This document shows, one piece after another, positions 54,345 to 63,769 of a stretch of DNA of 64,000 bases. Both the position numbers and the translations under genes were made by a program. The DNA is taken from the NCBI GenBank assembly GCA_963846585.1, contig CAWJWO010000015.1, forward strand, positions 434,001 through 498,000, read 5' to 3'. The DNA comes from JAAUTT01 sp963846585. GTDB lineage: Bacteria; Bacteroidota; Bacteroidia; Bacteroidales; JAAUTT01. The notes under the pieces were generated by a model. The model searched no databases and was not told the origin of the DNA. It saw nothing but the letters and a program-made list of their open reading frames with translations. Every line of letters begins with the position of its first letter. Within the stretch, counting starts at the first letter, position 1.

Positions 54345-55472
54345 TTAAATAATTTCCTTTAGTACAAATGATAATACTTCAATGCTTGTAAGTGACCTTT
54401 TTAATTTTTTTGAATTATTCTTTATTTTAGCAAGTATTTTATCATAATAGACATTATTCCCCAATATTATATTATTTTGTTCTAAAAAGGCAATCAAAGA
54501 TGCTTTTCCGCTATGTTTACCAAATACAAAATCCTGTTCGGACAGTCCAATATGTGATGCTTTTATTATCTGGTAAGTTTCTCTGTTCTTTAGTAATAAG
54601 TTGGTATGTATACCCGATTCGTGACTCAATGCTTTACTACCTGTAACCGGTTTATTAACAGGTATTGGTATACCTGATGCCTTACTTACATATTGTGATA
54701 ACTCTCCAAATACTGCAGTTTGAATACAATGATGCAATGAACTGCTTAATTCCAGTGCCATTACGACTTCTTCGAGTGCTGCGTTACCTGCACGTTCTCC
54801 AAGTCCGTTAACAGTAACACTGGAACATTCCACTCCAACACTTAATGCTGTGAGCGTGTTTGCAGTAGCCATACCCAAATCGTTATGGGCATGAAATTCA
54901 AAAGTAACATCAGGAAAAATATTTTTAATAATCAAAAACAGATCAGACGTAGTGATAGGATTTAGAATACCTACCGTATCAGCAATCCGTACTCTGGCAA
55001 CTTCTAACCGGACAGCTTCACCGATAAATTCAATTAAAAATGATAAATCGGCACGTGAAGCATCCTGGGCACCAATAGCAATATATTCAAAACTGGAAGA
55101 TGCATATCTTACAACTTCATGCATTGTATCAATAACCCACTGCCTGTTCCTGCCCATGGCATTTAAATGAATATCTGATACCGGGAATGATATATTCACG
55201 CCTTGAGTTCCTGATTGAACAGCTGCATCAATATCAGCTTTGCTTGCTCTGCACCAGGCAAGAGTTTTGAAATTAAAACCGGCATTAACAATGGTTTTGA
55301 TATCATCAATTTCCTGTTTACCAATTGCTGGTGTACCTACTTCAACTTCAGGTATATTAGTCTTTTCGAGTAAGGCAGCAATATGCAATTTTTCATCCAG
55401 GTGAAAAACAACCCCAGGTGCTTGTTCACCATCACGAAGAGTAGAATCGATCAGATATAGCTGTTTAAACAT
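54345..55472 (-). CDS. nifV: Homocitrate synthase
   Basis: A 375-residue DRE-TIM metallolyase with the signature STLRDGEQAPGV (residues 10-21), FEFHAHNDLGMATANTLTAL near 190 and TVNGLGERAGNAALEEV near 220. It condenses acetyl-CoA with 2-oxoglutarate to homocitrate, the organic ligand of FeMo-co. Isopropylmalate and citramalate synthases share the fold, but the nif context decides. It starts 18 bp after the ferredoxin gene ends. Confidence 0.9.
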   Translation of the reverse strand: MFKQLYLIDSTLRDGEQAPGVVFHLDEKLHIAALLEKTNIPEVEVGTPAIGKQEIDDIKTIVNAGFNFKTLAWCRASKADIDAAVQSGTQGVNISFPVSDIHLNAMGRNRQWVIDTMHEVVRYASSSFEYIAIGAQDASRADLSFLIEFIGEAVRLEVARVRIADTVGILNPITTSDLFLIIKNIFPDVTFEFHAHNDLGMATANTLTALSVGVECSSVTVNGLGERAGNAALEEVVMALELSSSLHHCIQTAVFGELSQYVSKASGIPIPVNKPVTGSKALSHESGIHTNLLLKNRETYQIIKASHIGLSEQDFVFGKHSGKASLIAFLEQNNIILGNNVYYDKILAKIKNNSKKLKRSLTSIEVLSFVLKEII

Positions 55473-55490
55473 TACCGGAACTTATAAAAG

Positions 55491-55802
55491 TTAATCAGAA
55501 ATCTTATATTTTTCTATCATTACATTGTTTTCAATTGAATCAAGAATTTCATCCATCTGTTCTTCTGATTCGATCCCGCCATACCAGGCATTCTGTGGCT
55601 GCACAACCACTATAGGACCTTGCGCGCAAATATTCATACAACCAGTTACGGTTATAGTAGCATCAAGTCCTCTGTCCGAGGCTCCTTCTGTCAAATATTG
55701 AACCATTTGCGGTGCATTTTTTTTATTACAAGTGCCTTGTGAATTTACGGCAGTTAGTCTATAAGAATTACATACCAAAATTTGAAAAGTCGGTTTCTTC
55801 AT
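55491..55802 (-). CDS. Thioredoxin-like [2Fe-2S] ferredoxin
   Basis: A 103-residue ferredoxin of the thioredoxin-fold type, with four cluster ligands: Cys11, Cys25, Cys55 and Cys59 (VCNS, GTCNK, TGCMNIC). Relatives include NuoE-like and Shethna-type proteins of diazotrophs. Placed between nifB and nifV it may deliver electrons to nitrogenase or NifB, or protect the enzyme. Which of these is not shown by sequence. Confidence 0.85.
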   Translation of the reverse strand: MKKPTFQILVCNSYRLTAVNSQGTCNKKNAPQMVQYLTEGASDRGLDATITVTGCMNICAQGPIVVVQPQNAWYGGIESEEQMDEILDSIENNVMIEKYKISD

Positions 55803-55885
55803 AAGTTAAAGTATTAAATATGTTACATTTAGTGATTTTATAAAATAGCTTTTGTAGTTTAATTAAAAATGGCAAGAATACTCTT

Positions 55886-56009
55886 AGTGTTTGATAAGAA
55901 AACGTCAAGATCAAGGCTTGTGAAGTCAGAAAAAGCGCAGTTTACTTTTCGTAAATGAGCATTTTTCTGACGAGCATAACGCAGATATTGATGTTTTCTT
56001 ACAAACACT
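55886..56009 (+). repeat. Nested hairpin element, copy C
   Basis: The outer arms 55886-55908 and 55988-56009 pair over 22 bp with one bulge and one G:U (agtgtttgataagaaaacg with the reverse). They enclose a 79-bp core (ggcttgtgaagtcagaaaaagc ... gagcatttttctgacgagc). The right arm ends 2 bp from the nifB stop, so it lies between nifB and the ferredoxin gene of the nif operon. Its arms share no sequence with those of copies A and B. Confidence 0.8.
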
Positions 56010-56011
56010 AT

Positions 56012-57280
56012 TTATGCACAACCCTGAGCACTACCCCTGCAAGACTCCCCACACTTAAACGCATCGGCTTTTTTTACAGTTTTTAATTGTTTACCATTAA
56101 ATACTGCTTCCAACCCTTCATCAATAAGGCCTGTCATTTGAATGACACGGATCCCGGAAAGCCTTAAAATATTTGTTGGATTTTCACCAACACCACCTAC
56201 AAGAATTGCCCTGCAGTCTTTTAATTGATTAGCCAATGTCATCCATCTGAAGTCGCCTTTTCCTGGTTCAGGAGTTGGCCGTTCTCCAATAAAACGGAAT
56301 CCTTTAGGAGTTCTGCTGTAAATATAAAGCGATCTTGCTTCACCCAAATGCATGTTTACAAGCAGACCTTCATTGGTTGCAACTGCAACATACGGTCTGT
56401 CGTCATTAGGTTTTATTGGCATTGAAGCAAATTCCTGCAACATTCCAAATGCGTCCTTAAAATCCTGGCCTAATAAACCTGCTGCATCAGCTCTGCAACG
56501 GGAACAATGGCTCATTATTTTTATATGTTCCCTGGCTAATCCACGAATATTGAAAATCATAGCTTTAGATGGTTCTACCATAGTCTCATAAACCGTATCT
56601 TTATTTGGTACTACGGGGATGCAGTTCATTACATCAGCGCCAAGGGAAGCTACTTTTTTAGCTACTTCCACAATATGATGGTCGTTGATTCCTGGTAATA
56701 TGATATAATTAATTTTTACTATTATTCCTTCTTTTTTTAATAAGCGAATACATTCAAGCTGACTGGTTAGTAAAACTTTTCCACCTTCAATACCCCTGTA
56801 TATTTTCTTTTCTAACCTGATCCACGAATAAATTTTTGAAGCAATTTCAGGATCTACAGCATTTATTGTAATAGTTACATGTGTGACACCGAGTTTGGAA
56901 ATAGTTTTTATATATGGTTTAAGGTTTAATCCATTTGTTGAAAGACAAAATAATTTATCAGGAAATTCTTCTTTAACCAGTTTCATTGTTTCAATAGTTT
57001 CCTCTGGGTTGGCAAAAGGATCTCCGGGACCGGCTATTCCAATAACTGATATATTATTAATATGTTTAGAAAGTTCTTTTAAGTATTCAACTGATTGATA
57101 TGGGCTTAATACAGCTGATGTAACACCTGGGCGACTTTCATTGACACAATCATATTGCCTGTTGCAATAATTACATTGTATGTTACATTTTGGTGCAACC
57201 GGCAAATGAACCCTGGCATTGTTGTGTCGTGCCTCCAAATCGAAGCAGGGATGGGCGGGTGTATTAATTGTCGTGCTCAT
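56012..57280 (-). CDS. nifB: Nitrogenase cofactor biosynthesis protein NifB
   Basis: A 422-residue radical-SAM enzyme making NifB-co, the 8Fe core of FeMo-co. The SAM-cluster cysteines are Cys32, Cys36 and Cys39 (PKCNIQCNYCNRQYDC). Further cysteines near 255-260 (MSHCSRCRADAAG) and at the C-terminus (FKCGESCRG) can hold the other clusters. A NifX-like domain follows from about residue 300 (YVAVATNEGLLVNMHLGEA). This is the two-domain form. It lies 152 bp behind nifN, and the element at 55886-56009 follows its stop. Confidence 0.95.
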   Translation of the reverse strand: MSTTINTPAHPCFDLEARHNNARVHLPVAPKCNIQCNYCNRQYDCVNESRPGVTSAVLSPYQSVEYLKELSKHINNISVIGIAGPGDPFANPEETIETMKLVKEEFPDKLFCLSTNGLNLKPYIKTISKLGVTHVTITINAVDPEIASKIYSWIRLEKKIYRGIEGGKVLLTSQLECIRLLKKEGIIVKINYIILPGINDHHIVEVAKKVASLGADVMNCIPVVPNKDTVYETMVEPSKAMIFNIRGLAREHIKIMSHCSRCRADAAGLLGQDFKDAFGMLQEFASMPIKPNDDRPYVAVATNEGLLVNMHLGEARSLYIYSRTPKGFRFIGERPTPEPGKGDFRWMTLANQLKDCRAILVGGVGENPTNILRLSGIRVIQMTGLIDEGLEAVFNGKQLKTVKKADAFKCGESCRGSAQGCA

Positions 57281-57392
57281 TTTTTACAGTTTTATTTTAC
57301 AGTGGCTAGGGATCAGGAGCTAGTGGACGTTTGTGGCATAAATTAATTTTTACAACTTTTCTAATCTCTGCAACTTTTAAACTTTCTAACTT

Positions 57393-57424
57393 AATCACTT
57401 CATTACTTCATTACTTCATTACTT
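57393..57424. repeat. cacttcat/tacttcat word array between nifN and nifB
   Basis: Four imperfect eight-base words (cttaatcacttcattacttcattac...) in the 152-bp spacer between nifN and nifB, ending 9 bp from the nifN stop. It is the only array of this kind that I see inside the nif block. Confidence 0.65.
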
Positions 57425-57432
57425 TATACCAA

Positions 57433-58836
57433 CTAAATATATTTGTATCCTACCGGAGAATGTTCCTGTTTAAATTCTATCAAAGCATTAGTAATACGGT
57501 CAAAAAGTTGTTGAGTCCCATTATAAAAAAGATGCTGGATACGTTGACCCCCAAAACGATCGTGAACAGGAAACCCAACACGAATAAGAGGAATGCCTAA
57601 TCTGCGCGAAATGTAATATCCTTTACTGTTTCCAATAACCAGGTCAGGTTTAAGATCATCTGCCATGTCATTGATTGATTCGAAATCCATACCCTTGATA
57701 ACAAGCATATCTTTTCTCTTACCTTTTGTAATGCGGTTAATTTCATCCTGCAGTACTCCGCTTTCTCCTCCGGAAGCAACTAAAACGGTATCTATACCAA
57801 TTTCTTCAAGAAAAGAAACCAGTCCGATTACCAGGTCTTCCTCGCCATATATAATTGCTCTTTTGCCAAACAAATATTTATGGCCGTCAACATAGGCATC
57901 AACAAGTCTGCCCCGTTCGCGAATAATGCGGGTTGGAGTTTGTTTTCCTGAAATAACTTCAAGAAACTTGAAAAAGCGGTCAGTTTCATTAATACCAATA
58001 GGCATACCAAGGTTATGACAAGGAACATCGAACTTTTTTTCCAACCACTGTCCGGCTGTAAAAACGGTTTTGCTATTTTTAATACGGCCCTGCATGCCTC
58101 CTTTATTAAGTACACAACCAAATTCAATGGAAACTTTTGCAGAACCTGTACGCCGAAGGTCTTCCGGTGATGTGCCACCTTCAGGTATTAATTGATAATC
58201 CTTCCAGTGTGGATTATCCAGAGTATCGGAATAATCAGGAAACAGCACATAGTCAAGTCCAAAATCTTCAAGAATATCTTTCAATTGCCGGATATCCTCA
58301 GGGGAAATAAACCCAGGGAAAATGTTAATATGGTTTTTATTATAATCCCCTTTGGCAAAGGCTGTAACAGTTGCCACTACTGCTTCATGAAACCCATCCA
58401 TATGAGTCCCCCGGTAACTGGGAGTTGATGCATGTACAAATACCGGCAATTTATTCCCTTTATTAATAGTTATATATTCATGAATTAGTCCGGGTATATC
58501 TTCACCTATAGTTTCACTAAGACAAGCTGAAGCAATTCCGATTACCTCAGGTTGATATTGTTTTATAATATTATCAATGCCGGAATTAAAATTTTTATTT
58601 CCGCCAAAAATGGTACTTTCCTCACTGAAGTTAGATGAAGCAATATCAACGGGTTCTCTGTAATGGCTTATCATATACCTCCGGATATATGTAGCACATC
58701 CCTGGGAACCATGTATCAATGGAATACAACCTTTAATACCTTTAAATACCACACTGGCCCCCAATGGCGTACAAAGTTTACAGGCATTACGGGTAGAGAC
58801 GAAAGAAGTATTTTTATGAATTATTGTTGAGTCCAT
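57433..58836 (-). CDS. nifN: Nitrogenase FeMo-cofactor scaffold subunit NifN
   Basis: A 467-residue NifK-like scaffold protein. RNACKLCTPLGASVVFKGI near residue 18 and HGSQGCATYIRR near 43 replace the P-cluster region, followed by ASACLSETIGEDIPG near 110. With NifE it forms the tetramer on which NifB-co matures to FeMo-co. It follows nifE by 66 bp. Its resemblance to NifK over the N-terminal half is high, but position after nifE and the sequence pattern mark it as NifN. Confidence 0.92.
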   Translation of the reverse strand: MDSTIIHKNTSFVSTRNACKLCTPLGASVVFKGIKGCIPLIHGSQGCATYIRRYMISHYREPVDIASSNFSEESTIFGGNKNFNSGIDNIIKQYQPEVIGIASACLSETIGEDIPGLIHEYITINKGNKLPVFVHASTPSYRGTHMDGFHEAVVATVTAFAKGDYNKNHINIFPGFISPEDIRQLKDILEDFGLDYVLFPDYSDTLDNPHWKDYQLIPEGGTSPEDLRRTGSAKVSIEFGCVLNKGGMQGRIKNSKTVFTAGQWLEKKFDVPCHNLGMPIGINETDRFFKFLEVISGKQTPTRIIRERGRLVDAYVDGHKYLFGKRAIIYGEEDLVIGLVSFLEEIGIDTVLVASGGESGVLQDEINRITKGKRKDMLVIKGMDFESINDMADDLKPDLVIGNSKGYYISRRLGIPLIRVGFPVHDRFGGQRIQHLFYNGTQQLFDRITNALIEFKQEHSPVGYKYI

Positions 58837-58902
58837 TACATTCCTTTATTAAATATTTCATGCAATTCAATACATAATTTTCATTTATAAATTAACTTAA
58901 TA

Positions 58903-60237
58903 TCAATCAATGTTTTTTGTAAATTGCCAAACCGGGCTCATTGCTGTTGCGTATATTTCGCTGGCAAAGTTCAACATACCTTCAAAACCTGCGAGGGCAT
59001 CTTTCCTTTCATGGTTGTGATCGCAGAATCCAAGTCCTAACTTAAAAGCAATTGGACGTTCCTTTACACCGCCTATAAAAATATCAGCTTTGGTTTCCTT
59101 AACAAAAGCTGATAATTCAACAGGATTTGAGTCATCTACAATGATAGTTCCATCATCACAAAGTTCGCGGATTATTTCATATTCATCGGCAGTACCGGTT
59201 TGAGATCCAACAACCACAGTCTGTACACCAATCATACGAAGAGCTTTTATAAGTGAAATGGCTTTAAAGGTACCGCCTACATAGATCGCTGCTTTTTTAC
59301 CTTTCAGCTTTTCCCGAAAATTCTTTAGAACAGGCATTAACCTTGCAAATTCATCTCTTACCAGTTCACGTGCATTCGAAAACATAGTGTCATCATTAAA
59401 AAATTTGGCAACTTCATAAAGAGCATCACTCATATCTTCAAGTCCAAAATAAGATACTTTCATAAAAGGGATCCCATATTTTTCCTTCATTATTTTAGCC
59501 AGGTGCATCATTGATCCAGAGCATTGCACCACATTGAGTGCTGCCTTATGTGCATTTTTGATTGCTTCAACACGGCCATCGCCTGTAATTGTGGCATTTA
59601 CATGAATCCCCATTTTTTTATAATAATCCAGCAAAAGCCATAATTCACCGGCAAGGTTGAAATCGCCAAGGATATTTATACTTTTTTCAGGAACTTTGGC
59701 TGTTCCTGTTCCTATAAGTTTAGATAAAGCTTCACAGGCTATTTTGTAACCGTCTTTTTTGGAGCCGGTAAATCCGGGAGATTGCACCGGAATAACAGGT
59801 AAAAGTTTTTCATTGCTAACTTTTTTACATACTGCTTCCAGGTCATCACCTATAACACCAACAATGCAGGTTGAATAAACAAAAGCAGCTTTTGGAGAAT
59901 AACGACCAATTAATTCAATTAATGAATGATATAATTTTGATTCGCCCCCAAAAACCACATCTTTTTCCCGCAGATCAGTTGAAAAACTTAACCTATGAAT
60001 TTCAGGACCCGAAGATAGCGCTCCTCTAATATCCCATGTGTACGCTGCGCAACCAATCGGGCCATGAATAATATGCAAAGCGTCTGCTATGGGGTAGAGC
60101 ACTACCCTGGATCCACAGAAAACACATGCTCGCTGACTTACCGAACCGGCCACACTTGGCCTGGAACAGTGAATCTTGTGATTATCTTTACCTGTGCGGA
60201 ATATCTGGTTTTCTCTTCCGGTAAGTATTGCGTTCAT
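58903..60237 (-). CDS. nifE: Nitrogenase FeMo-cofactor scaffold subunit NifE
   Basis: A 444-residue NifD-like scaffold protein. SQRACVFCGSRVV (Cys38) and HGPIGCAAYTWDIRG (Cys63) hold NifE cluster ligands, with STCIVGVIGDD near 121. The tail VKERPIAFKLGLGFCDHNHERKDALAGFEG is typical of NifE. It starts 14 bp after nifK ends. Confidence 0.94.
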   Translation of the reverse strand: MNAILTGRENQIFRTGKDNHKIHCSRPSVAGSVSQRACVFCGSRVVLYPIADALHIIHGPIGCAAYTWDIRGALSSGPEIHRLSFSTDLREKDVVFGGESKLYHSLIELIGRYSPKAAFVYSTCIVGVIGDDLEAVCKKVSNEKLLPVIPVQSPGFTGSKKDGYKIACEALSKLIGTGTAKVPEKSINILGDFNLAGELWLLLDYYKKMGIHVNATITGDGRVEAIKNAHKAALNVVQCSGSMMHLAKIMKEKYGIPFMKVSYFGLEDMSDALYEVAKFFNDDTMFSNARELVRDEFARLMPVLKNFREKLKGKKAAIYVGGTFKAISLIKALRMIGVQTVVVGSQTGTADEYEIIRELCDDGTIIVDDSNPVELSAFVKETKADIFIGGVKERPIAFKLGLGFCDHNHERKDALAGFEGMLNFASEIYATAMSPVWQFTKNID

Positions 60238-60251
60238 GTTACTGTATATTT

Positions 60252-61634
60252 TTACATTACAAGTTCAACTTTTTCTTCAGGACATTCCCGGTCCTGTTTA
60301 TCTAGAATTGCATTTAGAATTTTAGTAACAAGGTTCATTCCACCTGTATATCCAACTATTGGAAAATAACTATGGCCCACACGATCTAAAATTGGAAACC
60401 CTAATCTTACAAATGGGATGTTTTCATCCCGTGAGATATATTTTCCGTAAGTATTGCCAATTAGCAGATCAACAGGTTTCTGTTTAATCCATTGATGAAG
60501 CAGGTACATATCAGCACGTTCACCATTTTTGTATTTAGCCTCAGGTACCTTTTTACTCAATAATTTTTCCATTGAATTCTCAAATCTTTTGCCTGGTGTG
60601 CCACTAACAATATAAACCGGTTTCATATCCAGGTTTAATATAAACTCAGTAAGAGGAACGAGGGTATCAGGATCACCCCAAAGAGCCACACGCTTGCCGT
60701 ACAAATATTTATGCATATCAGTAATTATATCGATTAACCTTCCCCTGTCGTCTGTTATTGAATCAGGTACGTGTACGCCGGCTGCCCTGCTTAATGCAGT
60801 GATGAAGCGATCAGTTGCTTTTAACCCGATGGGAATATCAGCCATTTCAAATTTCACTTTACATTTATTTTCAAGAAGAATAGCTGCATCTTCAGTACAA
60901 TATGGTCCAAGTGCCAAAGTACTGCGGGCATCCCCGGTACTTATAAGTTCAGGAACTGTTACTCCGCCTTTAGGATAAAATACATGTTTGCCTGTCATAG
61001 GAGCATCAAGTACATCAGAAGTATCAGGGAAAAGAACAATTTTAGCGTTCATTTCATATGCAATACGTTTTATTTCACGCATATCAGAAGGTTCTATCCA
61101 TCCGCAGATTATATTTACCTGTTTATTTTTGCTTACACTTTTAGATGAAAAGTACTTCACCAGAGAAGTTACCATGTTTGCATATCCCGTAACATGCGAT
61201 CCTATGTAGCTTGGAGTATTGCAATGAATAAGATACTTTCCTGCAGGGACTTTTCCTTCGTCCCTTGCCTTTTGGGCAATCTGGTTAACGTCGTCTCCAA
61301 TAGTTTCCGAAAGACATGTTGTATGAACAGCAATAATATCAGGGTTATACACTGCAAAAATAGTATCGACAGCCTGTAACAGGTTAGCCTGGCCTCCAAA
61401 TACAGATGACCCTTCAGTAAATGAACTTGTAGATGCCATCACTGGTTCTTTATAATGCCGGGTAAGTGCACTTCTGTGATAGGAACAACACCCTTGCGAT
61501 CCGTGACTATGAGGGAGACAACCGTGAACGCCAAGAGCAGCATACATTGCACCTATAGGTTGGCATGTTTTTGCCGGATTAATTGTAAGTGCTTCGCGTT
61601 CAATTATTGTATCTGATGTGTGTCTTAGTAACAT
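60252..61634 (-). CDS. nifK: Molybdenum-iron nitrogenase beta subunit
   Basis: A 460-residue beta subunit. The P-cluster ligands Cys24 (AKTCQPIGA), Cys49 (HGSQGCC) and Cys107 (HTTCLSETIGDD) correspond to beta Cys70, 95 and 153 of Azotobacter. The N-terminus is about 50 residues shorter than in Azotobacter, as in Clostridium-type (group III) enzymes. It follows nifD by 32 bp. Confidence 0.96.
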   Translation of the reverse strand: MLLRHTSDTIIEREALTINPAKTCQPIGAMYAALGVHGCLPHSHGSQGCCSYHRSALTRHYKEPVMASTSSFTEGSSVFGGQANLLQAVDTIFAVYNPDIIAVHTTCLSETIGDDVNQIAQKARDEGKVPAGKYLIHCNTPSYIGSHVTGYANMVTSLVKYFSSKSVSKNKQVNIICGWIEPSDMREIKRIAYEMNAKIVLFPDTSDVLDAPMTGKHVFYPKGGVTVPELISTGDARSTLALGPYCTEDAAILLENKCKVKFEMADIPIGLKATDRFITALSRAAGVHVPDSITDDRGRLIDIITDMHKYLYGKRVALWGDPDTLVPLTEFILNLDMKPVYIVSGTPGKRFENSMEKLLSKKVPEAKYKNGERADMYLLHQWIKQKPVDLLIGNTYGKYISRDENIPFVRLGFPILDRVGHSYFPIVGYTGGMNLVTKILNAILDKQDRECPEEKVELVM

Positions 61635-61666
61635 ATCGTTTAATTTTAAAGTTTAATAAATTTGAA

Positions 61667-63304
61667 TTATAAAACTTCGTATTCAGTTTCATATTCAGTT
61701 GCGTATTCAGCTTCAATTACAGGTTCCACTTCCCATGGAGCTTTTATCATTTTCCAAATGCTGGCATTTACTATCATATCTATATCCTTATAGAAGTTGA
61801 CAGCTCCTTCAAAACCGGCATAAGGGCCTCCGTAATCATAGCTGTGCAGTTGTTTAAGAGGAATTCCCATCTTTTGCACACAATATTTTTCTTTAATACC
61901 TGCGCAGAATACATCAGGATGATATATATCAATTAATCTTTCCATTTCATAATGACTTAGATCGTCTATAACAAGAGTTCCTTTAGCCATATCAATCATC
62001 ATCCCGTCGTACCTGTTAAATCCAAGAACTTCCAAATCCTTCATTTCTTCTTCTGTTTTGCGGGTTCTGTATTTGAGAGGATCTTGTTCCACCGTTAATT
62101 CCTCAATATTTCTGCTATCCGCATCCACCTGAATGGTTGGAATAACGCGACGACCTTCATAATCGTCGCGGTGACCAAACTCATAACCGGCGGACAATGT
62201 TCTCATGCCAAGTTCGGAGAATAGTTCCTGATAATGGTGTGCTCTTGAGCCACCTACAAACATCATTGCCATTTTACCATTAGTTCGGGGATGTATTTCA
62301 TCAATAGCTTTTTTAACTTTAAGCATTTCTTCATCAATTACAATTTCAATACGATCTTTTAAGTCCTTATCCCCAAAATATTCAGCAATTTTTCTGAGTG
62401 ATTTGGCAGAGGCATCAGCACCTATAAAATTTACTTTAAACCAGGGGATGCCAAATTTCTTCTCCATCATTTCTGCAACGTAATTAATAGATCTGTGACA
62501 CATTACGACATTTAAATCGGCTGTATGTGCACGCTCAAATTGTTCCATTGTGGAGTTACCGCTAAAGGAAGCATTAAGAGTAATCCCGCATTTTTCCAAT
62601 ATTCTTTCCAGTTCAAAAGCGTCACCGCCGATATTATATTCTCCAAGCATGTTTATCTTGAATTTTCCTTCCGGAGATTTGTCATTTAACCCGATAACAT
62701 GTTTAATCAGCGCGTTGTTTGCAATATGGTGACCTGCGCTTTGACTAACACCTTTATAACCTTCACAACTAAACCCAAATATATTTATGCCCAGTTCTTC
62801 TTTCATTTCACGGGCTACTGCATGTACATCGTCACCTATTAATCCAACAGGACAAGTTGAAAAGATACCTATAGCCTTTGGTTTGAAAAGTGCAAATGCT
62901 TCACGACAAGCCTGTTTTAGCTTACTTTCGCCTCCAAAAACTATATTTGAATCTTGCATATCTGTTGAAAAGCAATAAGTTATATAGTTTGGGGAATCAG
63001 CAGTAGGTGGTAATGTTTGGTTACGACGTGTAAGCCATGCATAAAAACTGCACCCTATAGGGCCATGGACGAGATTTACTATATCCCGGGTAGGTCCAAG
63101 AACTACACCTTTGCAACCGGCATAAGTGCAACCCCGTTGGGTAATAATACCCGGTATAGTTCTTACGTTTGCCTGAATTTGATTAATATTTTCAGGACCT
63201 TCATGGACTATTATTGATTTTTCACGTTTTTTTCCAATTTTAGAAGGGTACTTCTTTAACACCTCTTGTTTCCACCGTAATGGATCCATTTCAATTTTTT
63301 CCAT
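61667..63304 (-). CDS. nifD: Molybdenum-iron nitrogenase alpha subunit
   Basis: A 545-residue alpha subunit. P-cluster ligands are Cys59, Cys85 and Cys151, and FeMo-co ligands Cys269 (VMCHRSINY) and His487 (LHSYDYGGP). Active-site Gln188 and His192 are in VSQSAGHH. An insertion of about 45 residues at about 386-432 is the mark of Clostridium-type group III NifD. A strong Shine-Dalgarno (aaggaggt, minus strand, 63309-63316) precedes the ATG, unlike the other nif genes here. There is no anfG/vnfG gene, so it is the Mo enzyme. Confidence 0.97.
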   Translation of the reverse strand: MEKIEMDPLRWKQEVLKKYPSKIGKKREKSIIVHEGPENINQIQANVRTIPGIITQRGCTYAGCKGVVLGPTRDIVNLVHGPIGCSFYAWLTRRNQTLPPTADSPNYITYCFSTDMQDSNIVFGGESKLKQACREAFALFKPKAIGIFSTCPVGLIGDDVHAVAREMKEELGINIFGFSCEGYKGVSQSAGHHIANNALIKHVIGLNDKSPEGKFKINMLGEYNIGGDAFELERILEKCGITLNASFSGNSTMEQFERAHTADLNVVMCHRSINYVAEMMEKKFGIPWFKVNFIGADASAKSLRKIAEYFGDKDLKDRIEIVIDEEMLKVKKAIDEIHPRTNGKMAMMFVGGSRAHHYQELFSELGMRTLSAGYEFGHRDDYEGRRVIPTIQVDADSRNIEELTVEQDPLKYRTRKTEEEMKDLEVLGFNRYDGMMIDMAKGTLVIDDLSHYEMERLIDIYHPDVFCAGIKEKYCVQKMGIPLKQLHSYDYGGPYAGFEGAVNFYKDIDMIVNASIWKMIKAPWEVEPVIEAEYATEYETEYEVL

Positions 63305-63318
63305 AAATACCTCCTTAA

Positions 63319-63699
63319 TTAATCAAGTGTAACTTCTCCTTTTTCTCCAGTTCGAACCCTTATGGAGTCCATGGCTTCAATGACTATTATTTTACCATCA
63401 CCGCTGTTGCCTGTTTTATTTACTGCAATTATTGTTTCAATTGCAAGGTCTTTTTTTTCGTCAGTAACAACTAAGTTGATCATTCTTTTGGCTTTCAACC
63501 TTGGTTCAGGCCCGATTTGTTTTATGATTTCCTGATTTTCCGGGTTACTCATAACTTCTTTATAGGTAGGGCCAAGACCCCGTCCTTTTCCCCGGCCAAA
63601 TACTCCCATTGCTGTAAAGGATGGTAAACCTACATCTGAAAGCGCCTGCTTGGTTTCATTCATTCTTGCAATTCGTATAATAGCGAAAATCAGTTTCAT
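63319..63699 (-). CDS. nifI2: Nitrogenase-specific PII-like regulator NifI2
   Basis: A 126-residue PII-family protein with the long NifI2 T-loop (FGRGKGRGLGPTYKEVMSNPENQEI) and the PII C-terminal block SGDGKIIVIEAMDSIRVRTGEKGE. With NifI1 it binds and inhibits the MoFe protein when ammonium is present and is released by 2-oxoglutarate, as known from methanogens. It lies 14 bp before nifD and 70 bp after nifI1. Confidence 0.95.
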   Translation of the reverse strand: MKLIFAIIRIARMNETKQALSDVGLPSFTAMGVFGRGKGRGLGPTYKEVMSNPENQEIIKQIGPEPRLKAKRMINLVVTDEKKDLAIETIIAVNKTGNSGDGKIIVIEAMDSIRVRTGEKGEVTLD

Positions 63700-63769
63700 A
63701 TGTTAAATTTTAAAAAAATTGATTTCAGGTAATATTTATTGAACTATTTATAAAAAATTCAGTTACTTA

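Noticed and set aside
61667..63304. Vanadium or iron-only nitrogenase alpha subunit
   Set aside because: No G-subunit gene follows; nifE, nifN, nifB and nifV plus a molybdate transporter are adjacent, and the insertion in NifD is the group III Mo pattern.
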